Of a stretch of DNA of 55,051 nt, positions 1 to 8,442 are shown in pieces; position 1 is the stretch's first letter, and every line of letters starts with the position of its first letter. The translations under genes were made by a program, and so were the position numbers. The DNA is from Planctomycetota bacterium. GTDB lineage: Bacteria; Planctomycetota; Planctomycetia; Planctomycetales; Planctomycetaceae. The notes under the pieces were generated by a model. The model saw only the letters and a program-made list of their open reading frames with translations. It had not been told where the DNA came from and searched no databases. The stretch covers positions 1-55,051 of the forward strand of contig JAQBWV010000008.1 of the NCBI GenBank assembly GCA_027624335.1, in the 5' to 3' direction.

Positions 1-425
1 GCGTTCTGGCGAACGCGGCTACGGTAAGAACTCTTCTGCCGCGAGCCTGAGCGGCGGCAGTTCGAATTCGCCAGCAGCCGTGCGCAGCGTGTCAATCGCC
101 GCGGCATCCACATTGCCTCGCTGGTTTCTGCCTTCCCGCACGCTGCCGTCTACGCGACGAAGTCGCCTGATCCTCCGACCAAAACTGCAGACCACACCGT
201 CACTCTGAGATTTCTGTGACACCTGCACGATTGGTCTGGCAGAACAATCGGGGAGTCGCGACTTGGGAGCGATCACTGATCGCTGGGATCAGTGACTTGG
301 AGCTTCTCTTTTTATTTGCGGGGCGAACTTTCTGGTTCTACGCAGCACAGACTGCCGCGTCTCGGAGCGTAGCGATCCGAACACAACGGCCCCCCGTGTC
401 CCCTTCAGAACCCCGGAGAAACGCC
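1..425. other. Left edge, no confident gene
   Basis: No reading frame here resembles a protein family I know. An 85-codon minus-strand frame (276 to 19) has an uneven, arginine-rich composition and is more likely chance, although its last 40 residues are not impossible as a real C-terminus. The last 15 bases hold a Shine-Dalgarno-like GGAG at 415-418 that belongs to the gene starting at 426. Confidence 0.5.
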
Positions 426-3400
426 ATGGTCATTTCGACACTTTTCAACCGTCTGTTTTCCACTCGTCGCTCATGTCGTCGTCCAATCGTTCGTCGAGAC
501 GCCGTCGCGTCTGAGATTCTTGAGTCACGGAAGCTGCTCTCCGCGACTGCAGGCAGTCCGTTCGAGACGTATGACCGGAGGGCGTTGTTCGATACTCCCA
601 GCCTTCCTCCGGCGCAGATCGTGATTAACGACGTCACGATCGACGAAGGCGGAATTGCCACGTTGACAATCTCGGCAACAAGGCCACTGACCGGGAATGT
701 CCACGTCGACTGGACGACTGAGGACATCACGGCGACGAGCGGACTGGACTACTTGGGCGCGTCAGGAACACTGGAGCTTGGCCCGAATATCCAGTCAACC
801 ACGATTGCAATTGCCACTTCGAATGACTCCATCGCCGAAGGAAATGAACTGTTCCGCGTGATTCTGTCGGGTCCGATAGGCGCGGTACTGCGGGACTCCG
901 AAGGCATCGTGACGATTCGAGAACCTGGACCGGTGACCGGTGCTGTTTCAGGTAACGTCTGGGATGACCTGAATCAGAACGGAGTCCGCGACGGAATCGT
1001 CTCCGGCGATACACCGTACGTCGTCTTTGTGATCGACGTTTCCGGCAGTACCGGGTCTGGCTTCACGGGACAGGCATCGATCGGGGATGTCAACAGCGAC
1101 GGTCTGCAGAACACGGTCCTCGACGCCGAGATTCAGGCATTTATTGACCTTAACAACGAATTGATTCGGACAGGTTTCGCTGCAGATGGGCGAGTCTCCA
1201 TCGTGACATTCTCTGACGGTGCCCAGGTGGTTTCTGAGTTGATCGCCCCTGGTGTGGACGTCGACGGCAACAACGTGTCGGATGTTGAAGATGCCTTGCG
1301 AAGAATTCGGATCGCGGGAGGCACAAATTATCGCTCAGGCGTGCTGGCAGCGCAGGCTGTCCTGGACAACTCGGGAGCCGATCCCGCCAACCACAATGTC
1401 ATTTTTCTATCGGATGGGGAGCCAGACGCGAATAACGCCTTCGCCGAAGTCGCACAACAGCTTCGCGACAGCGGGGCGAACGTTCGCGCATTCGGTGCCA
1501 GTAACTCGGGAAGTCGGCCCGGCCAGCTTCAGGCGCTGCAGCAGATCGATGCGAACGCGGTCATCTTCGAGTCGCCCGACGAGTTGCGGAATATCTTTGG
1601 AAACCTCAACGGACCTGGCAGCATCAGCGAGCCAGGCCTCGCTGGAATCACCGTTTACGCGGACCTCAACGGCAACGGTGTGTTCGATTCATCCGAAGAC
1701 GTCAACGGCGATGGTTTACTGAACGCCGGAGAAGATCTGAACAGCAACGGTCAGCTTGACCTGGGCGAACCGTCGACGATTTCCATGCCGGACGATCCAT
1801 CCACCAGCACCGATGAAACTGGCAATTACGTACTGACCGGCCTGGCTGCCGGTTCTACGGAAATCCGCCAGGTGTTGCATCCCGATCGTACACAGACATT
1901 TCCGAGTAGCAACGGCGACGCGCACTCCGTGACGATTTCTGATGGAGCAATCATCGACAATCTCGACTTCGGCAGCGTGTCAGCTCCACGAGAGTTTCTG
2001 GTTTCGATCGGCTCTCACACGGGATACACACTCGCTGTAGTTCATGTCGTTGCGATTCCGACCGGTGGCACGGTTGAGATTGTGACAACCAGCGACTCTC
2101 TGGTCATTTCGCACAATGGGAGAGAACTACGAAGGATTGCATTGCCTGATGACGCCACCGTTGGCATCTGGGGGTCTGATCTGGATGACGATGTTGTGAT
2201 CAGGCCGAATAACACAGGCAGCCGGGTAGATATCAGTTTTGCTGCCGGAGCGGGTGACGACACCGTTGCTGTGGTTGGTGGCGATCTTCTGACTCAAGGC
2301 GGTCTGCATATCTACGGAGGGGCCGGAAACGACACGATCGATCTGTCGCAAGGCACCGCCGATCGTGCCTTCGCTCATGGTGGCGACGGCGACGACACGC
2401 TCATTGGCAGCGCAGGACGTGACCTGTTGAGTGGTGATTCCGGAGCTGATTCGATTCTGGCCGGAGCGGGCAACGACATCCTTTCGGGCGATTTGGGAGC
2501 AGCGATCAGCAACGGTGTCGACTCGAACGATGTTCTTGATGGCGGCAGCGGCACGGACATTGTCTTCGAATATGGTGACGTAAATTTAACTCTGACGAAT
2601 ACAACTTTGGTCGGACTCGGCGACGATCAGCTCCGCTCAATCGAGGCCGCCTGGATCATTGGAGGGCAGTCAGGCAACCTGTTTAACGCCTCAGGGTTCG
2701 TCACGTCCACAGGTCGAGGCGTCATGTTTGATGGCAAGGGTGGGAACGACACGCTGGTCGGCACGAACGGCAATGACACGTTAATGGGTGGCAACGGTGA
2801 CGATTTAATTGTTGGACTTTCTGGTAACGACAGCCTTGTCGGCGGGGCAGGGGCTGACACAGTCAAAGGCGGAGGTGGCAGCGATACCATCAACGGCGGC
2901 GACGGCAATGATGTGATCCAGGGAAACGCTGGCGACGATTCTCTTCTTGGTGGCTCAGGTGACGATGTGATCAACGGGCAATCGGGTCGAGATACCATTT
3001 CTGGCGAAGATGGCGACGATATTCTGGCTGGCCAGGCGGGAAGGGACTTTATCTTCGGTGGCGAAGGCAACGATGTTATCGATGGTGGGGCGGGCAATGA
3101 CGTGTTATCCGGCGCGGGCGGCGAGGACAGTATTCTGGGGCAGGCCGGTCGCGATTTGATCGACGGTGGATCAGGAAATGATCTGTTGAACGGAGGCGGA
3201 TCCGACGACTTCATTCGCGGGGGCGATGGAAACGACACCCTCAGTGGAGGCGAGGGGCAGGATACGCTGCAAGGAGGAAAGGATAACGATTCAGTGCTGG
3301 GTGGCTCTGGCGACGATGTCATTTCCGGTCAGGACGGCAATGACACATTGAATGGAGGGGTTGGCAACGACGTACTCGCCGGAAACGACGGTACGGATCT

Positions 3401-3581
3401 GATTTTTGGAGGCGCGGGCAATGACTTCATTACCGATCTGGGAAGTACCGGGGATACTCTGATTGGAGGCTCCGGTGATGACACCATTCAGGGTGATCTC
3501 GGCGACACGATTATCGCCGGTATGCCGCAGGAATTTGACGACGAGTATTCACTGTTCGACGATTGGGCCGGTGTGATGTAA
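426..3581 (+). CDS. Calx-beta / VWA / RTX-repeat extracellular protein
   Basis: Large surface or secreted protein of 1051 aa. I chose the ATG at 426 because GGAG lies 7 nt upstream and because the N-terminus then carries the planctomycete extracellular motif (ILESRKLLSA, residues 31-40). In order it has a Calx-beta domain (about 65-168), a von Willebrand A domain from about 198 with the MIDAS signature D204-x-S206-x-S208, EF-hand-like loops rich in DxNxDG (about 470-520), and a long C-terminal half of glycine/aspartate nonapeptides (GGxGxDxL type). About 26 of these run almost without a break from 2730 to 3510. The RTX repeats and MIDAS imply calcium-dependent folding and adhesion outside the cell (family knowledge). 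No type I secretion genes are nearby. The exact ligand is unknown. Confidence 0.9.
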   Translation: MVISTLFNRLFSTRRSCRRPIVRRDAVASEILESRKLLSATAGSPFETYDRRALFDTPSLPPAQIVINDVTIDEGGIATLTISATRPLTGNVHVDWTTEDITATSGLDYLGASGTLELGPNIQSTTIAIATSNDSIAEGNELFRVILSGPIGAVLRDSEGIVTIREPGPVTGAVSGNVWDDLNQNGVRDGIVSGDTPYVVFVIDVSGSTGSGFTGQASIGDVNSDGLQNTVLDAEIQAFIDLNNELIRTGFAADGRVSIVTFSDGAQVVSELIAPGVDVDGNNVSDVEDALRRIRIAGGTNYRSGVLAAQAVLDNSGADPANHNVIFLSDGEPDANNAFAEVAQQLRDSGANVRAFGASNSGSRPGQLQALQQIDANAVIFESPDELRNIFGNLNGPGSISEPGLAGITVYADLNGNGVFDSSEDVNGDGLLNAGEDLNSNGQLDLGEPSTISMPDDPSTSTDETGNYVLTGLAAGSTEIRQVLHPDRTQTFPSSNGDAHSVTISDGAIIDNLDFGSVSAPREFLVSIGSHTGYTLAVVHVVAIPTGGTVEIVTTSDSLVISHNGRELRRIALPDDATVGIWGSDLDDDVVIRPNNTGSRVDISFAAGAGDDTVAVVGGDLLTQGGLHIYGGAGNDTIDLSQGTADRAFAHGGDGDDTLIGSAGRDLLSGDSGADSILAGAGNDILSGDLGAAISNGVDSNDVLDGGSGTDIVFEYGDVNLTLTNTTLVGLGDDQLRSIEAAWIIGGQSGNLFNASGFVTSTGRGVMFDGKGGNDTLVGTNGNDTLMGGNGDDLIVGLSGNDSLVGGAGADTVKGGGGSDTINGGDGNDVIQGNAGDDSLLGGSGDDVINGQSGRDTISGEDGDDILAGQAGRDFIFGGEGNDVIDGGAGNDVLSGAGGEDSILGQAGRDLIDGGSGNDLLNGGGSDDFIRGGDGNDTLSGGEGQDTLQGGKDNDSVLGGSGDDVISGQDGNDTLNGGVGNDVLAGNDGTDLIFGGAGNDFITDLGSTGDTLIGGSGDDTIQGDLGDTIIAGMPQEFDDEYSLFDDWAGVM

Positions 3582-3660
3582 CTCCTCGCATGTCTGATTC
3601 GATCCACGGGAAGTAACTTGAGGGACCTGCTCAGTGCTGCCCGGCGTAGGGTCGAACGCA

Positions 3661-4251
3661 TTACTGGCCAGGCTTCTTCTTTGGACGGAAGGCGACGAGA
3701 CGTTCTTCGCTGGTCGTCAGGAAAGGCCCGTCGATCAGATCGATGCAGTAAGGGATCGCCGGAAAGACGGCGTCGAGACATTCGCCGATCGCTTTCGGCT
3801 GGCCGGGCAGATTGACGATCAGTGAGCCGCCTCTGATTCCGGCGGTCTGCCGAGACAGGATGGCCGTCGCGACTTTCTCCAGCGATACCTTGCGCATCAG
3901 CTCGCCGAAACCTGGCATCATCTTTTCGCAGACGGCTTCAGTAGCCTCGGGAGTGATGTCGCGTTTCGACGGGCCGGTTCCGCCGGTCGTGATCACCAGA
4001 CAGCAACCCTCCTGATCGCACAGGTCGATCAATGTCTGTTCGACGACCGTCGGTTCGTCAGGGATGACGCGAGCGATCGCTTCCCAGGACGACGAAAGAA
4101 CTTCACTGAGATACTGGTGGATGGCCGGTCCGCCGCGGTCTTCGTACTCACCCCGGCTGGCTCGATCCGAAATTGTGACGATTCCGATTTTCGCGAAGCC
4201 GACTCGAGAAGTGCTGGATGCGGTGTTTTGCGTGGCTTCGTTTTCAGACAT
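3661..4251 (-). CDS. mog: Molybdopterin adenylyltransferase (MogA/MoaB family)
   Basis: 196 aa, normal length for MogA. It adenylylates molybdopterin before molybdenum insertion in molybdenum cofactor biosynthesis, in the cytoplasm. Visible signatures are IGIVTISDRASRGEYEDRGG near the N-terminus, the TTGGTGPSKRDITPEAT loop that binds the substrate, and NLPGQPKA near the C-terminus. It ends convergently with the RTX gene, about 80 bp apart, and is not followed by other molybdenum cofactor genes, so it is probably transcribed alone or with the genes upstream on the minus strand. MogA and MoaB cannot be separated firmly by eye. The aspartate-containing SDRASRGEYEDRGG segment favours a functional enzyme. 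Confidence 0.9.
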   Translation of the reverse strand: MSENEATQNTASSTSRVGFAKIGIVTISDRASRGEYEDRGGPAIHQYLSEVLSSSWEAIARVIPDEPTVVEQTLIDLCDQEGCCLVITTGGTGPSKRDITPEATEAVCEKMMPGFGELMRKVSLEKVATAILSRQTAGIRGGSLIVNLPGQPKAIGECLDAVFPAIPYCIDLIDGPFLTTSEERLVAFRPKKKPGQ

Positions 4252-4317
4252 GGTTCTGTGCTCAAGTAATCTTTTCAGAGTATTGGTTCAAAGGCAGCCA
4301 CCTGTGTGGTTGGCCAC

Positions 4318-4938
4318 TTAATCGCGGCGCCGTCGAGGTTCCCACCACTCAGGTTGCAGAAACAGGTTCGCCACTGAAATTTCGAATCCGGTCAGCAATG
4401 GTTCGTTAAAGCCTGCGAAACGCCAATGGTCAGCGCCTCCGACGAACACGTCATCCTGGCCAAGGACTTTCAGCTGGTCTGCGTGCGAATGAACGGCGAC
4501 CTTCTTTTCGACCGGGTCGATCACGATGGCCACTGACACGCCGCCGTCACGATAACTCTCAATTCGCGCCGGCATCGCGCGGCTACGTGCGGCCGACGAG
4601 GCCACCTCGATCACGACGGCCGGCACAGTCTGCGTGACAACGTTGTCCAGTTCATCCCACCGGTTTCCGGTGACGAAATAACTGACAGCGGGACACAGGA
4701 CCGTGTCCGGCGCCCGCTGCGCGACGATGCCCAGTTCGAAACAGGCATAACCGATAGCTCGCGCCTCGAGCCAGGTGGCCAGCGCTTTTGAGAGATTGAG
4801 AACGACATTTCCGTGCGCATCAGACGGCGGATCGAGAATGACCGGCTCACCGGCAATCAGTTCTGACCAGCGGCCGCCCTCGGGCAGGTCATACTTCTGC
4901 GCGGCGAACTCTTCGGCTGTCATGATTCGCTTAATCAT
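4318..4938 (-). CDS. Uma2 family (DUF820) protein, catalytic residues altered
   Basis: 206 aa. The fold is recognisable as the Uma2/DUF820 branch of the PD-(D/E)XK nucleases: an N-terminal MTAEEF segment, GGRWSELIAGEPV, then the core strands. The usual PD(V/L) motif reads C82-P83-A84-V85, so the metal-binding Asp is Ala. The following E111 in VVIEVAS is kept, and the Lys four residues before the conserved Tyr129 is Arg125. This pattern suggests loss of nuclease activity. Two starts are possible, 4938 and 4923; the second gives the more typical MTAEEF beginning. No partner gene suggests a function, and Uma2 proteins are poorly understood in general. Confidence 0.75.
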   Translation of the reverse strand: MIKRIMTAEEFAAQKYDLPEGGRWSELIAGEPVILDPPSDAHGNVVLNLSKALATWLEARAIGYACFELGIVAQRAPDTVLCPAVSYFVTGNRWDELDNVVTQTVPAVVIEVASSAARSRAMPARIESYRDGGVSVAIVIDPVEKKVAVHSHADQLKVLGQDDVFVGGADHWRFAGFNEPLLTGFEISVANLFLQPEWWEPRRRRD

Positions 4939-5028
4939 GGTGAACTGAAACCAGGGGTAGCCACGTTTCGTCAGACCCTTGTCTGTCGACCGTCTGCCGA
5001 TGGTAGCTACGGATTATTGAAACACGGT

Positions 5029-5823
5029 CTACGATTCGGACACTCGCACGACGACAGGCGACTTCGAGCGAACCTTCATATTCAGGAACTCAACCGCCAG
5101 GGAAAATGCCATTGCGAAGTAGATGTAGCCTTTCTCAACGTGTGTCCCGATTCCCTCGGCAAGAAGCATTACGCCGATCAGCAGCAGAAAGCTTAGCGCC
5201 AGTACCTTCAGAGTCGGGTTCGCCGTCACAAAATTGCTGATGCGGTTGGCAAAAACAACCATCACGCCGACCGAGATGACGACCGCTCCGATCATGATCC
5301 TGACATCGTCGACCATCCCGACAGCGGTGATCACCGAGTCGAGTGAAAACACCAGATCGAGCAGCGCGATCTGAATCAAAGCGGCGGTAAACGTAATTGG
5401 TTTCTGATCGCTGCCGAAGTGGTTGTCGCCACCAATCTGTTCGTGCATCTCTTTCACGGTCTTAAAGATCAGAAACAGGCCACCCAGAAGCAGGATCAGA
5501 TCTCGACCAGAGACCGTTCGCACCTGCTCCAGATGTGCTGCCTCATGGTCAGCGAATTCCACACCAGCGGCGACGGCAAACCACGATTGCGGTGCTCCGA
5601 TGTCGGTCCAGGCGAATACCGGCGACGTCAGTTTCATCACTTCGCTGATACACATCAGCAGAAGAATTCGCATGACCAGCGCGATCGCCAGTCCGACTCG
5701 ACGCCCTGCACTGCGACGCGCTTCCGGGAGGCGATTGGTCAGAATCGCAATGAAGACGATATTGTCGATTCCCAGTACGATTTCCATCGCGGCAAGAGCG
5801 ACGAGAGCAATCAGAAGGTCCAT
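5029..5823 (-). CDS. TerC family integral membrane protein
   Basis: 264 aa with about seven to eight hydrophobic helices. Family landmarks are the N-terminal MEIVLGIDNIVFIAIL helix with its Asn/Asp pair and the second-half mirror LLDLVFSLDSVITAVGMV, which places acidic residues inside the membrane. TerC proteins are inner-membrane proteins linked to tellurite resistance and, in several bacteria, manganese export or metallation of secreted proteins. The sequence alone does not decide the ion. A soluble loop of about 30 residues sits between helices 3 and 4. It is divergent from the HEAT-repeat gene. Confidence 0.85.
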   Translation of the reverse strand: MDLLIALVALAAMEIVLGIDNIVFIAILTNRLPEARRSAGRRVGLAIALVMRILLLMCISEVMKLTSPVFAWTDIGAPQSWFAVAAGVEFADHEAAHLEQVRTVSGRDLILLLGGLFLIFKTVKEMHEQIGGDNHFGSDQKPITFTAALIQIALLDLVFSLDSVITAVGMVDDVRIMIGAVVISVGVMVVFANRISNFVTANPTLKVLALSFLLLIGVMLLAEGIGTHVEKGYIYFAMAFSLAVEFLNMKVRSKSPVVVRVSES

Positions 5824-5959
5824 TCGATGTCCTGCGGCGAGGTTCGGCCCGATGCGCCGAGGCCTCCAGAAAGAATTCCGTCAACGATCAACGCTTCGAC
5901 GAGCAGAAACCGCAGTGTCTGGTTTTCACCGGGCGTCAGATCAAGCAAACTCTAATGGT

Positions 5960-7360
5960 ATGAGAGTCGAATTCCAAAGATGCCTGATCACGACGGCAAA
6001 GCACCACTGCCACCGATGCGTTTTGCACGAGTGCCAGGAACGGAGCGTTGAGCCACGACGACTTCGATCGTCGACGTTAATTCAGTATTTCAGCGCGGAT
6101 GTTCTGTTACTGTTGTCTTTCGTCGTTGCAGGAGTTCCCTGTCAGGCATACGCGGGTCACCATCCTCCGAGTTCTGAAACCGCATCTCCTGCGGACTGCC
6201 GGCCCGCAGCGCTGAAATCTTCGACAGCCGCCGCCGCATTCGAACTCGAGATCGAAACTCTGCTATCCGACCTCGATCCCACCAGCAAACGGGCGACAGC
6301 ATCGGTGCCGGTTTTGCTCGCCGCCTTGCGAACAGCCGAAACGAACTCCGGTCTGCGGGGGCGTTCTGCGATGATGCTCGGCAGGATCGGCGAACCTGCG
6401 CGCAGCGCCGTCCCCTTACTCATCGGAATTCTTGAAGACTCATCAACGGGATCTGCGGTTGCGATAACCAGCGACGATCTCGAAAACGGTTCCGACCCGC
6501 GTTACTGGTCGATGAAAAGTCTTGGCTTGTTCGGACCCGTTGCCGCCGATGCCGTTCCCGCTGTGCGAGCCTTCCTGATTTCGCCTGGGACATCACCGCT
6601 GCTTCGATTGCTGGCTGCCGATACGCTCGGTCAGATCCGCAGTCCAGCGGCAATCGGCACCCTGACCGAACAACTGCAACGACCTCGCCGCAACAACAGT
6701 TACGAAGAAACGATGCTGAGGCGGACTTTCATCGACGGATTGGCCCTGGCTGGTCCGCAGGCGGTTGGAGCACTTCCGGCATTGTCTCGCGCGACCGAAG
6801 ACGTGAACGTCGACGTGCGTCGCTCGGCGTGTCAGACGATCGGAGCCCTTGGGCCGCGAGCCGAAGGGGCGCTGACGCCACTGGTGGATCGGCTCATTCT
6901 CGATGACGACCCGGCGGTTAAGGATGCGGCCGCCAATGCCCTTGCTCGGCTTGGTGCAGTCGCCATTCCTGCGCTGATCAGACTGCTCGAAGGTGGCGAT
7001 GCCGATGTTCAAGGGCGAGCGGCTGGATCACTCGGGCAAATGGGCCAGCTCGCGAAAAGCTCGCAGCCACAACTTCGACGAATGCTGCAGAGCATGGACA
7101 GCAGTGTTCGCCTCGGTGCCGCTGAGGCGCTGTTGTTGATATCACGCGACGCTGGCCTTGTCGCTTCCGGGCTGCTTCAGGAACTCTCCAGCCCGGACCG
7201 ACAGATCCGGCGTCGCGCGGCTGAGTTGCTCATTCAGATCGTCGAGTTGCCTGGCGATGTTTCGAATCAGCTCGAGACACTTGCAGGTGGAGACAACTCG
7301 GGTGCCGGTCGAGTGGCGGCTTACGTACTCCGCGAACGATCCCGCAGGTCGGACCAGTAA
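5960..7360 (+). CDS. Secreted HEAT-repeat protein
   Basis: The reliable part runs from about 6090 to 7360: a hydrophobic segment (VLLLLSFVVAGVPCQAYA) that looks like a signal peptide, followed by about eight HEAT/PBS-lyase-like helical repeats (for example RSAMMLGRIGEPARSAVPLL and RSACQTIGALGPRAEGALTPL). HEAT arrays are protein-interaction scaffolds, and an exported location is inferred. The start is uncertain. The ATG at 5960 has no ribosome-binding site and gives a long polar leader, a TTG at 6023 is an alternative, and longer in-frame extensions back to 5423 run antisense through terC and are rejected. It ends 9 bp before trmH, so co-transcription is likely. Confidence 0.7.
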   Translation: MRVEFQRCLITTAKHHCHRCVLHECQERSVEPRRLRSSTLIQYFSADVLLLLSFVVAGVPCQAYAGHHPPSSETASPADCRPAALKSSTAAAAFELEIETLLSDLDPTSKRATASVPVLLAALRTAETNSGLRGRSAMMLGRIGEPARSAVPLLIGILEDSSTGSAVAITSDDLENGSDPRYWSMKSLGLFGPVAADAVPAVRAFLISPGTSPLLRLLAADTLGQIRSPAAIGTLTEQLQRPRRNNSYEETMLRRTFIDGLALAGPQAVGALPALSRATEDVNVDVRRSACQTIGALGPRAEGALTPLVDRLILDDDPAVKDAAANALARLGAVAIPALIRLLEGGDADVQGRAAGSLGQMGQLAKSSQPQLRRMLQSMDSSVRLGAAEALLLISRDAGLVASGLLQELSSPDRQIRRRAAELLIQIVELPGDVSNQLETLAGGDNSGAGRVAAYVLRERSRRSDQ

Positions 7361-7369
7361 CGATTACCG

Positions 7370-8179
7370 ATGACGAAAAAACTCTTCGAAGAATTCGCCA
7401 GCCGCGGACAGGACAGCGGTCTGAAGAACCCGCTTTACGAACGGGAGCTGACTTCCTACCTGGCGGGATTCATGACCGACCAGCGGCGCGACCTGCTGCA
7501 GCGGCTCATCCTCGAACGAACCCGGCACTTGACGGTTGTCGTTGAGGATATGTGTCACGCACACAACGCCAGCGCGTGTCTTCGCAGTTGTGATTGCTTC
7601 GGGATTCAGGACTTTCACGTCATCGAAAATCGAAACCGTTTCGACGTCGCTCGCGACATCGCAAGGGGAGCAACTCAGTGGTTGACGATGCATCGGCATG
7701 AGTCCTCTGATCGTCATTGCGACACCACAACCGCCTGCATCGAGCGACTGAAAGCCGACGGGTATCAAATCGTCACGACCAGTCCGCACGCTGCCGACTG
7801 CGATCTCGAAACGTACGACATCACAAAGCCGACGGCGCTGCTGTTCGGCAACGAAAAAGAAGGGACGTCGCAGACAGCCAGAGCGCTCAGTGACCATGTG
7901 ATGCGAGTCCCGATGTACGGCTTCACGGAGAGCTTTAACATTTCGGTCGCGGTCGCCGTGTGCCTGCATCATCTCGTCTGGCGACTGCGGCAGCTTGATC
8001 TCGACTGGCGACTTTCCTCGGCGGAACGCGAAGAGCTTCTGCATGAATGGGTCCGCACTTCCAGCGGACATCGGCTGAAGGCTCTGACAAAACGCTTTCA
8101 GGAATCCTGGACCCCGGACACGGTCACGCCCCCGCAGGACCTTTGGCCGGATTGGGGCCGACTTCTCGACATCTCATGA
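7370..8179 (+). CDS. trmH: TrmH family tRNA (guanosine-2'-O-)-methyltransferase
   Basis: 269 aa SpoU/TrmH-type RNA methyltransferase with the SPOUT trefoil-knot fold. Motif 1 is HNASACLRSCDCFG with the conserved Arg72, motif 2 is ALLFGNEKEGTS (about 157-167), and motif 3 is RVPMYGFTESFNISVAVAV (about 179-195). The C-terminal helical extension (ELLHEWVRTSSGHRLKALTKR) is typical of TrmH, which 2'-O-methylates G18 in the D-loop of tRNA. It follows the HEAT gene by 9 bp. Substrate assignment to tRNA rather than rRNA rests on overall resemblance to TrmH and is less certain than the family. Confidence 0.88.
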   Translation: MTKKLFEEFASRGQDSGLKNPLYERELTSYLAGFMTDQRRDLLQRLILERTRHLTVVVEDMCHAHNASACLRSCDCFGIQDFHVIENRNRFDVARDIARGATQWLTMHRHESSDRHCDTTTACIERLKADGYQIVTTSPHAADCDLETYDITKPTALLFGNEKEGTSQTARALSDHVMRVPMYGFTESFNISVAVAVCLHHLVWRLRQLDLDWRLSSAEREELLHEWVRTSSGHRLKALTKRFQESWTPDTVTPPQDLWPDWGRLLDIS

Positions 8180-8442
8180 CGAGGCGGATGTGCTCAGCGT
8201 CCCAGGGCTGCAACCAGAAATGGAGACTCTGAATTCAACGAAGGTGCTATGTCCGAAGGTTGGTTGAAATGAGGTCTTTCTATCGCGTGCGCCGCAAAAC
8301 GACCGCTCAGAGTTATTCATATTTGAACCTGTGTCCTTCCAGATTAGTCTTCTCCGGGAAGCGATCCGGACCGGCAGGGTGCGAGCCCCGATAATGCGTC
8401 AACGAAATCGGACGCCGCGTCCACAAGCCTGGTGAGACCGAC

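Noticed and set aside
2627-3322. 231-codon minus-strand frame rich in SPP repeats
   Set aside because: It is the mirror image of the GGxGxD-coding RTX repeats; the Pro/Ser periodicity simply reflects the plus-strand repeat.
2690-3510. Regular DNA repeats that might suggest a CRISPR or satellite
   Set aside because: The period is 27 bp and in frame with RTX nonapeptides; there are no unique spacers and no cas genes.
5423-5959. N-terminal extension of the HEAT-repeat protein
   Set aside because: It is in frame but runs antisense through terC, with an Arg/Ser-rich composition; the HEAT gene most likely starts at or after 5960.
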